Shown piece after piece: positions 1-4,740 of a stretch of DNA of 8,064 nt. The stretch is from an uncultured Eubacteriales bacterium. Lineage in GTDB: Bacteria; Bacillota; Clostridia; Oscillospirales; CAG-272. The stretch spans positions 1 through 8,064 of the forward strand of contig CAKRMZ010000051.1 in the NCBI GenBank assembly GCA_934365155.1, given 5' to 3'. The notes below the pieces were generated by a model. The model did no database searches and was not told the DNA's origin. It saw only the letters and a program-made list of their open reading frames with translations. The position numbers and the translations under genes were made by a program. Positions within the stretch are counted from its first letter, which is position 1. Each line of letters starts with the position of its first letter.

Positions 1-266
1 GTACCGTTACGATGGATGTGGCAAAGGCAGTCAGCGAAGCAAAAGCCGGTAAGATTGAGTACCGTTTGGATAAGACCAATATCATTCACTGCCCGATCGG
101 TAAGGCTTCGTTCGGAAAAGAAAAGCTTCAGGAAAACTTTGAGACGATTGTCGGCGCTATTATCAAAGCAAGACCGGCTGCTGCAAAAGGTCAGTATATT
201 AAGAGCTGTGTAATTGCTTCTACTATGGGCCCCGGCATCAAAGTGAATTACTCTAAATTAGGCTAA
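1..266 (+). CDS. rplA: 50S ribosomal protein L1, C-terminal part (5' truncated by the window edge)
   Basis: This is the last 87 codons of a gene that starts before the window; the reading frame is open from base 3 and ends with TAA at 264-266. The residues match the C-terminal part of bacterial L1: a TVTMDVAKAV opening, an IHCPIGKASF strand, a KARPAAAKGQYIKS helix-turn and the conserved TMGPGIKV ending. L1 binds 23S rRNA at the L1 stalk, helps release deacylated tRNA from the E site, and in many bacteria represses its own operon by binding its mRNA. A strong intrinsic terminator follows 16 bp after the stop. The usual rplJ-rplL genes do not follow, so rplA ends its transcription unit here. 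The family call is very secure; the missing N-terminus is only the window edge. Confidence 0.97.
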   Translation, partial: TVTMDVAKAVSEAKAGKIEYRLDKTNIIHCPIGKASFGKEKLQENFETIVGAIIKARPAAAKGQYIKSCVIASTMGPGIKVNYSKLG

Positions 267-282
267 AAATAAAGTATTTTTC

Positions 283-324
283 AAAAAAGCGTTTCGGATT
301 TTGCTTCGAAGCGCTTTTTTTTTT
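283..324 (+). terminator. Rho-independent terminator of the rplA operon
   Basis: A 14-bp stem (283-296 paired with 307-320, one G-U pair) encloses a 10-nt loop and runs into a tract of ten T residues at 315-324. The A-run opening the stem pairs with the first T residues, so the hairpin could also work on the opposite strand. It lies 16 bp beyond the rplA stop codon. Confidence 0.93.
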
Positions 325-360
325 GCAGAAATCTCTTTATCTGCCAAGCCGCAATGAAAC

Positions 361-397
361 AGCAAACCCCACTGCAGTATCTGCAGTGGGGTTTGCT
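361..397. terminator. Perfect 17-bp hairpin, probable second or bidirectional terminator
   Basis: Bases 361-377 are the exact reverse complement of 381-397, with a 3-nt TAT loop. The plus strand continues with an interrupted T-rich stretch (TATTTTATT), so it could back up the rplA terminator about 40 bp upstream. On the minus strand the tail is poorer (GTTTCATT), but no better terminator was found for the convergent mazF gene, so it may end that transcript too. Perfect symmetry and a very short loop make it extremely stable. The structure is certain; the terminator role is inferred. Confidence 0.65.
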
Positions 398-538
398 TAT
401 TTTATTCGAAATATTTTTTTAAGTATCGACGAGAAAAATTTTGGTGATTTCAGTACAACAATTTTCATAAATTGTGCCATCCTTTCGCAATATCGCTTAC
501 TAAATGATATGCAAAAACAGAAAAAATGTGAAAAACAT

Positions 539-967
539 TCAGGCGAGCGCCGGATTTTTTTCGTCGATTGTATTTACCGCAGAGTTTGAATGATGGAATT
601 GTTTTTGCGATTTTATGGCTTCACTGCTCAGCCCGAAGCTAATGTTAATCGCATCGTTTACTTTCAGCATGACGCCGTCATCTAAGTGACCCATTTTTTC
701 ACGCAGCCTTTTTTTATCAATGGTGCGGATTTGTTCCAAGAGAATGACGGAGTCTTTTGCCAGACCGTAATGATCGGCATTCACATCAATATGCGTCGGC
801 AGCTTGGCTTTGGCTAACTGACTGGTGATTGCGGCGGCGATGACTGTGGGAGAATATTTATTTCCTACATCGTTTTGGACGATTAATACCGGACGCAGGC
901 CGCCTTGCTCGGATCCGACGACAGGACTGAGATCTGCATAATAGATGTCTCCCCGTTTGATTGTCAT
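539..967 (-). CDS. mazF: Type II toxin-antitoxin endoribonuclease, MazF/EndoA (NdoA) family, with C-terminal extension
   Basis: The 142-residue product resembles Bacillus subtilis EndoA/NdoA through about residue 112: KRGDIYYADLSPVVGSEQGG, then RPVLIVQND, SPTVIAAAIT, LPTHIDV, and KDSVILLEQIRTIDK. In this family the toxin is a dimeric ribonuclease cutting single-stranded mRNA at a short specific site. The catalytic Arg and Thr (R25 and T48 in the B. subtilis enzyme) are present at the same numbers here, so the protein looks active. The family is usually about 116 residues; this one adds roughly 28 polar residues (SSEAIKSQKQFHHSNSA...), no recognised domain. The ATG at 967 has an AAAGGAGG ribosome site at 981-988, about 12 nt away. 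No MazE/EndoAI antitoxin gene lies directly upstream, the normal arrangement. It converges on rplA. Identity is very secure; function as a solitary toxin is open. Confidence 0.95.
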   Translation of the reverse strand: MTIKRGDIYYADLSPVVGSEQGGLRPVLIVQNDVGNKYSPTVIAAAITSQLAKAKLPTHIDVNADHYGLAKDSVILLEQIRTIDKKRLREKMGHLDDGVMLKVNDAINISFGLSSEAIKSQKQFHHSNSAVNTIDEKNPALA

Positions 968-980
968 TCTGTTTTCTTGA

Positions 981-988
981 CCTCCTTT
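981..988 (-). promoter_or_regulatory. Ribosome binding site of mazF
   Basis: Read on the minus strand this is AAAGGAGG, a near-perfect complement to the 16S anti-Shine-Dalgarno end, with a rather long gap of about 12 nt to the ATG at 967-965. It fixes the start codon and shows that mazF is translated from its own signal rather than by coupling to an antitoxin gene. Confidence 0.8.
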
Positions 989-1304
989 GGCTTATAAACG
1001 AGATGCTGATGCATAATTTTGCAGAGCATAAGGCTTGAACGTTTCATGAGAAGTTTTTTGCAAACTTATTGTTGCCGGATGAAGTCGATTTTAAACAGGA
1101 TCCTTTCTAAAAAGAGGCAGAAATTATATTTGCTGCCATTGACAGTATATTCGCCGATGTCGCTTTTTGTTTTTTCAATCAGACAAAAAATATTTTTTTG
1201 AAGATATCGTGTCGGGAGGATTTTTGCAGGCAGTGAAATGCCATAAATTTTCCATTTGGTGCATATATTGGAGCAAAGCAGTCAATTATCATAAAAAACA
1301 GGAC
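989..1304. other. Divergent intergenic region between mazF and spoIID, no gene recognised
   Basis: About 350 bp separate the divergent mazF and spoIID starts. Both strands were read for a small antitoxin gene; only ORFs of a dozen or so codons without ribosome sites appear on the mazF strand. The region contains a 14-bp A/T palindrome at 1185-1198 (AAAAAATATTTTTT), a TTGACA at 1139-1144 with no matching -10 box at the right distance, and a possible sporulation promoter just before spoIID. No confident vegetative promoter for mazF was found. Confidence 0.6.
1243..1269 (+). promoter_or_regulatory. Candidate sigma-E promoter for spoIID
   Basis: CATATATT at 1262-1269 matches six of eight positions of the mother-cell sigma-E -10 consensus (CATACAMT), with an ATAAATT -35-like element at 1243-1249. 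The spacing of about 12 nt is shorter than the ideal 14. spoIID belongs to the sigma-E regulon in B. subtilis, so a promoter of this type is expected about 50 bp upstream of the start. The match is imperfect and no other element supports it. Confidence 0.3.
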
Positions 1305-1317
1305 GGGGAGGAGCATT

Positions 1318-2406
1318 ATGTTTCGAATCAACATTCCCGCAATATCGCTCTTTGTTGCGATGATTGCCGTAATTGCGGCAGTGCTGCCGATTGTTATTAT
1401 TGCGTATGCTGCACCGCAAATTGTACCGGAAGAAAATTTGCCGGGATCGCAGACTTTGCCGATCAAAAATAATATTTTAGATCAAATCACACAGCCTTTG
1501 AGTTCGATTGAATATCAAAACTGCAATCTTTCCGATGAACAAATTAAGCTGCCGGTTTTTTTGCATAGCAGCGGAGAAACCGTCAGCATGTCATTGCATG
1601 ATTATTTGTGCTGTGTTATGATGGCGGAGGTTCCGTATACTTTCCACGAAGAGGCGCTGAAGGCCATGGCGGTGGCGGCGAGAACATATGCGTTATTTAA
1701 ACTGAAAAATGCAGACGCTTACTGTCATGACGGCGGCGCGGTTATCTGCACCGATTATAGCCATTGTATGGCATATCTGTCCTATGAGGGAGCGGTGGAA
1801 CGCTGGTCTGAAAAATGGGTCGATATTGTTTATCCGAAAATGGATGCTGCCGTAAGCGCAACGGACGGAATGGTTGTCTGCTATGACGGGGAGTTGATTA
1901 ATGCACTGTTTCATGCGATGTCCTGTAGCTATACAGCTTCGGCAAAGGAGGTCTGGGGCAGTGACATTCCGTATTTAGTTTCGACATCCTCGCCCGAAAC
2001 CGATGAAATCGACGGATTTACAAGCACGGTGACATTCAGCGCAGATGAATTCCGTGCACGTCTTTCGGGAATATGCCGGTTCGAAGGAAATCCGTCCGGA
2101 TATGTCGGTCAATATTGGTACGATGCGTCCGGCCGTGTCGAAAAGCTGATGATTTGCGGCACGGAAATCAGCGGTACACGGGTGCGCGAACTTTTAAAGC
2201 TACGTTCCTGCCGTTTCTATATTTCTTATCAGGACGGGAATTTTGTTATAAAAACCAAGGGATACGGACACGGGGTAGGACTCAGTCAATACGGGGCCAA
2301 TGTTTTGGCGCAGGATGGCTGTGATTTTAAACAAATTTTGGAGCATTATTATAACGGCACATGTGTGGAAGCGCTTTCTCCGAAAATTATTGCCGCGGAC
2401 AACTGA
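1318..2406 (+). CDS. spoIID: Stage II sporulation protein D, peptidoglycan lytic transglycosylase
   Basis: SpoIID acts with SpoIIM and SpoIIP in the mother-cell membrane, cutting glycan strands stripped of stem peptides so that the mother cell can engulf the forespore. The 362-residue product has an N-terminal membrane anchor (about residues 7-32) followed by an extracytoplasmic domain. The signature AEVPYTFHEEALKAMAVAAR starts at residue 103; E104 is the expected catalytic acid. H137, C144 and C150 (HDGGAVICTDYSHC) fit the zinc-binding His/Cys triad described for the clostridial enzyme. The closing motif GYGHGVGLSQYGA is at 315-327. Length and motif order are normal. The ATG follows GGGGAGGAG at 1305-1313 with 4 nt spacing. 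In B. subtilis spoIIQ lies nearby; here mscL follows with its own promoter. Paralogous SpoIID-like spore proteins exist, but the full set of motifs and the length favour SpoIID itself. Confidence 0.93.
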   Translation: MFRINIPAISLFVAMIAVIAAVLPIVIIAYAAPQIVPEENLPGSQTLPIKNNILDQITQPLSSIEYQNCNLSDEQIKLPVFLHSSGETVSMSLHDYLCCVMMAEVPYTFHEEALKAMAVAARTYALFKLKNADAYCHDGGAVICTDYSHCMAYLSYEGAVERWSEKWVDIVYPKMDAAVSATDGMVVCYDGELINALFHAMSCSYTASAKEVWGSDIPYLVSTSSPETDEIDGFTSTVTFSADEFRARLSGICRFEGNPSGYVGQYWYDASGRVEKLMICGTEISGTRVRELLKLRSCRFYISYQDGNFVIKTKGYGHGVGLSQYGANVLAQDGCDFKQILEHYYNGTCVEALSPKIIAADN

Positions 2407-2418
2407 ATGTGATATAAT
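2390..2418 (+). promoter_or_regulatory. Sigma-A promoter of mscL, inside the 3' end of spoIID
   Basis: TTGCCG at 2390-2395, a 17-bp spacer, and a perfect TATAAT at 2413-2418 preceded by an extended -10 TG at 2410-2411. The expected start point near 2425 gives a leader of about 60 nt to the mscL ATG. The -35 box overlaps the last spoIID codons, so mscL can be transcribed in vegetative cells independently of the sporulation gene. No terminator separates the two genes. Confidence 0.8.
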
Positions 2419-2483
2419 AGCATTGATACAGAACGGTACAGAGGGCCGAAACTGTAAAAATATTACATTTGAGGGATGTCGGT

Positions 2484-2930
2484 ATGGAAAAGAAAAAGCG
2501 TTTTATTGCGGAATTTAAAGAATTTATTTCCCGAGGCAGTGTAATGGATTTGGCAGTCGGTGTGATTGTCGGCACCGCGTTTACGGCTGTGGTAACTTCC
2601 TTGGTGAACGATGTGATTATGCCGTTTATCGGTTTTTTAAGCGGCGGCGTTGATTTCTCGGGGCTGAAGTTAGTGCTTCACTCTGCCGTAATGGACGGAC
2701 AGGGCACAATCATTGAGCCTGAGGTTGCCATCGGATACGGAAGCTTTATTCAGACGGTCATTGATTTTTTGTTTAAGGCATTTGTCATTTTTCTGATGAT
2801 AAAATTTATCAATCGCTTCCATAGAAAAAAAGAGCAGGAAATTGAGGAAGAGGTACAATCGGAGCCGGAGCCGAGTGAAGAGGTCCTGCTTTTGCGTGAA
2901 ATTCGTGATTCTTTAAAGGATAAAGAGTAA
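2484..2930 (+). CDS. mscL: Large-conductance mechanosensitive channel MscL
   Basis: MscL is a homopentameric inner-membrane valve that opens under membrane tension on hypo-osmotic shock and releases small cytoplasmic solutes. The 148-residue protein shows the family layout: amphipathic N-terminus with FKEFISRGSVMDLAVGVIVG (residues 11-30), first helix about 18-45 ending VNDVIMPFIG, a periplasmic loop of about 35 residues, second helix about 85-111 (YGSFIQTVIDFLFKAFVIFL), and a charged cytoplasmic tail with a terminal helix (EEVLLLREIRDSL). The acidic linker (EIEEEVQSEPEPSEE) makes it slightly longer than the 136-residue E. coli protein. The ATG at 2484 is chosen because GAGGG at 2471-2475 sits 8 nt before it; an in-frame TTG at 2469 would overlap that ribosome site. 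It has its own promoter and terminator, so it is probably monocistronic with some read-through from spoIID. Confidence 0.96.
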   Translation: MEKKKRFIAEFKEFISRGSVMDLAVGVIVGTAFTAVVTSLVNDVIMPFIGFLSGGVDFSGLKLVLHSAVMDGQGTIIEPEVAIGYGSFIQTVIDFLFKAFVIFLMIKFINRFHRKKEQEIEEEVQSEPEPSEEVLLLREIRDSLKDKE

Positions 2931-2947
2931 TAAATCATATCGCTCGG

Positions 2948-2978
2948 ATGCGGCGCAATTCTTGCGCCGCATTTTTTT
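2948..2978 (+). terminator. Rho-independent terminator of mscL
   Basis: A perfect 11-bp GC-rich stem (2948-2958 with 2962-2972) closes a 3-nt loop and is followed by a T run to 2978. It begins 18 bp after the mscL stop and separates spoIID-mscL from the SCIFF unit. Confidence 0.95.
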
Positions 2979-3037
2979 GTAAACAGGGAGTGAAATCACG
3001 CGCAGAGCGTGGAAATATATAAATACTGCAGATATGG

Positions 3038-3066
3038 TTGACTTTGAAAATAATATTTGATATACT
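3038..3066 (+). promoter_or_regulatory. Sigma-A promoter of the SCIFF operon
   Basis: TTGACT at 3038-3043 (5 of 6), an exact 17-bp spacer, and TATACT at 3061-3066 (5 of 6), with an extended -10 TG at 3058-3059. The start point would lie near 3073, leaving a leader of about 65 nt before the SCIFF start codon. This is among the strongest promoters in the window, as would suit an abundant small peptide. Confidence 0.85.
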
Positions 3067-3138
3067 ATCTTTAATACAGCTCATATCCGTTTCGGTTTGA
3101 CTCGAAACGATGGATTGAACAGAATGGAGACGCAAATT

Positions 3139-3285
3139 ATGGAAAGAATTAAAACCATTGAAACCCGCAATCTGTGCGAAAGTGCAAAAAAAGGCGGCTG
3201 CGGCGAATGCCAGACCTCCTGCCAGTCTGCTTGTAAAACCAGCTGCGGCGTTGCAAACCAGAAGTGCGAGAACCAGAATAAATAA
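3139..3285 (+). CDS. SCIFF (six-cysteines-in-forty-five) ribosomally made peptide precursor, seven-cysteine variant
   Basis: This 48-residue peptide is the substrate of the radical-SAM maturase encoded next to it, which in studied relatives installs a thioether crosslink from a cysteine (ranthipeptide class, e.g. thermocellin from C. thermocellum); the biological role is unresolved. It carries the family leader-core pattern: IKTIETRNL, then ESAKKGGCGECQTSCQSACK, then TSCGVANQKCEN. Six cysteines at 21, 24, 28, 32, 36 and 43 are the canonical set. Two features are odd: an extra cysteine at 13 (tgc at 3175-3177), where relatives usually have a polar residue, and Gly37 after the fifth canonical cysteine, where relatives usually have Thr. 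The ATG at 3139 is chosen over one at 3124 because GGAGA at 3126-3130 lies 8 nt upstream and the length then fits the family. The maturase starts 72 bp downstream. Confidence 0.95.
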   Translation: MERIKTIETRNLCESAKKGGCGECQTSCQSACKTSCGVANQKCENQNK

Positions 3286-3298
3286 GAAATCGCAATGC

Positions 3299-3331
3299 AA
3301 AGTTGCCGCCTGAAAATCAGGCGGCAATTTT
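3299..3331 (+). terminator. Intergenic hairpin between SCIFF and its maturase, likely partial terminator or mRNA-end stabiliser
   Basis: Bases 3303-3313 pair perfectly with 3317-3327 around an AAA loop, and A/T plus G-U pairs can lengthen the stem to 3299-3331. Only four T residues follow before CG, so termination would be incomplete. It lies 13-17 bp after the SCIFF stop and ends before the maturase ribosome site. No separate promoter for the maturase was found, so the enzyme probably depends on read-through here, giving much more precursor mRNA than enzyme mRNA. Confidence 0.75.
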
Positions 3332-3357
3332 CGTGTATCGTAATAAGGAGGACCGAT

Positions 3358-4740
3358 ATGGTTCATCAATATAAATTAAACGGATATAATATCGTGTTGG
3401 ACTCTTGCTCCGGCTCAATTCATGCAGTGGATGACGTAGCATATGATGTCATTGCGATGCTTCGGGATCATAATCCGGACGAAGTGTTAAAAGAAATGAA
3501 GAAAAAATATTCCGGTCGCAGCGATGTCACCGAAGAGGATTTGCAAGCGTGCATTACCGATGCGGAATCTTTAATTCGTGCCGGTAAGCTGTATAGCCCG
3601 GACACTTTTTCGGAGATGGCGGGGACCTTTAAAGAACGTTCCGGCAATGTAATTAAAGCACTGTGTCTGCATGTTTCGCATGCCTGTAATTTGAATTGTG
3701 CATACTGCTTTGCCAGCCAGGGAAAATATCACGGCGAACGGGGACTGATGAGCTTTGAGGTCGGCAAGCGTGCACTGGATTTTTTAATGGAAAATTCCGG
3801 TGAACGTACGAATTTGGAAGTGGACTTTTTCGGCGGGGAACCGTTGATGAACTGGGATGTTGTGAAAAATCTGGTGAAATATGCCCGCAGTGTGGAGAAG
3901 GAAAGAAATAAAAACTTTCGTTTTACACTGACTACAAACGGCGTTCTGATTGACGATGATGTGATTGATTTCGCAAATCGGGAAATGAGCAATGTGGTTT
4001 TGTCGTTAGACGGTCGGAAAGAAATTCACGACCGGACCCGGGTGGATTATGCCGGTAACGGAAGCTATGACACCGTTGTGCCCAAATTTCAAAAATTGGT
4101 CCGTGCTCGTAACGGAAAGAATTATTATATGCGAGGCACATTTACTCATGCAAATCCGGATTTTACCAATGATGTGTTCCATATGGCGGATTTGGGGTTT
4201 TCGGAATTGAGTATGGAGCCGGTGGTTTGTTCTCCAAATGACCCTGCCGCACTGACATCGGCGGATTTGGAAATTGTGAAGGAACAGTATGAAATTTTGG
4301 CAAAGGAGATGCTCCGCCGGAAGAAAGCGGGGAATCCGATTACTTTTTATCATTACATGTTGGATTTGACGGAAGGCCCCTGTATTTACAAGCGGATTTC
4401 CGGTTGCGGCTCCGGCACGGAATATATGGCGGTAACCCCTTGGGGAGATCTGTATCCCTGCCATCAATTTGTCGGCGATGAGTCCTTCAAATTAGGTGAT
4501 ATTTGGCACGGCGTCACCAATTCTGCATTGCGTGAGGATTTTCGTCACTGCAATGTGTATGCCCGGGCGGAATGCGCGGATTGCTGGGCAAAATTATATT
4601 GCTCGGGCGGATGCGCTGCAAACGCCTATCATGCATGCGGAAGTATCCGCGGAGTTTATGAGGCCGGATGTGAGTTGTTCCGTAAACGAATGGAATGCGC
4701 TATAATGATGAAGGTTGCAGAAGCATTAGAGGAACAGTAA
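3358..4740 (+). CDS. SCIFF maturase: radical SAM/SPASM thioether-forming peptide modification enzyme
   Basis: The 460-residue protein uses S-adenosylmethionine and iron-sulfur clusters to make thioether links in the SCIFF peptide (CteB is the studied homologue). Residues 1 to about 90 fit a peptide-recognition region opening VHQYKLNGYNIVLD. The radical-SAM cluster motif CNLNCAYC gives C110, C114 and C117, followed by FFGGEP (157-162) and the TTNG strand (192-195). The C-terminal SPASM domain has all seven canonical cysteines: C350-x12-G-x4-C368, C406-x2-C409-x5-C415-x3-C419, and C438, so two auxiliary clusters can form. The ATG at 3358 follows AAGGAGG (3345-3351) with 6 nt spacing; an upstream in-frame ATG at 3295 would run through the intergenic hairpin and is rejected. 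The stop codon overlaps the next gene by one base. Family assignment is strong because the cognate precursor is adjacent. Confidence 0.96.
   Translation: MVHQYKLNGYNIVLDSCSGSIHAVDDVAYDVIAMLRDHNPDEVLKEMKKKYSGRSDVTEEDLQACITDAESLIRAGKLYSPDTFSEMAGTFKERSGNVIKALCLHVSHACNLNCAYCFASQGKYHGERGLMSFEVGKRALDFLMENSGERTNLEVDFFGGEPLMNWDVVKNLVKYARSVEKERNKNFRFTLTTNGVLIDDDVIDFANREMSNVVLSLDGRKEIHDRTRVDYAGNGSYDTVVPKFQKLVRARNGKNYYMRGTFTHANPDFTNDVFHMADLGFSELSMEPVVCSPNDPAALTSADLEIVKEQYEILAKEMLRRKKAGNPITFYHYMLDLTEGPCIYKRISGCGSGTEYMAVTPWGDLYPCHQFVGDESFKLGDIWHGVTNSALREDFRHCNVYARAECADCWAKLYCSGGCAANAYHACGSIRGVYEAGCELFRKRMECAIMMKVAEALEEQ

Noticed and set aside
457..476. 7-bp A/T inverted repeat ACAATTT/AAATTGT
   Set aside because: Expected by chance in such A/T-rich spacer DNA and without a T-run or promoter context.
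525..539. 5-bp hairpin followed by T residues at the end of mazF
   Set aside because: The stem (AATGT/ACATT) is short and A/T-only; too weak to call as a terminator.
323..589. Plus-strand ORF of 88 codons
   Set aside because: It begins inside the rplA terminator T-run, passes through the 17-bp hairpin and overlaps mazF antisense; there is no ribosome site and no recognisable protein.
1139..1167. TTGACA at 1139 as a vegetative promoter for spoIID
   Set aside because: No -10-like sequence lies 16-18 bp downstream; the region there is CGCTTTTTG.
2469..2483. TTG start for mscL five codons upstream
   Set aside because: The GAGGG ribosome site lies inside those codons and is correctly spaced for the ATG at 2484, which also matches the usual MscL N-terminus.
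3295..3357. Upstream in-frame ATG for the radical-SAM enzyme
   Set aside because: The added 21 residues are encoded by the intergenic hairpin; the AAGGAGG site and family alignment (VHQYKLNGYN) support 3358.
4006..4467. 153-codon minus-strand ORF opposite the radical-SAM gene
   Set aside because: Antisense shadow of a conserved enzyme; no ribosome site, no family resemblance.
4701..4706. TATAAT inside the end of the maturase gene as a promoter for the decarboxylase
   Set aside because: The nearest -35-like sequence (TTGTTC at 4675-4680) would need a 20-bp spacer; the bases are explained by Ile-Met codons.
4695..4739. Earlier in-frame ATG for the decarboxylase, within the maturase gene
   Set aside because: The ATG at 4740 has a well-placed GAGG site and gives the usual family N-terminus; the extra 15 residues look unrelated.
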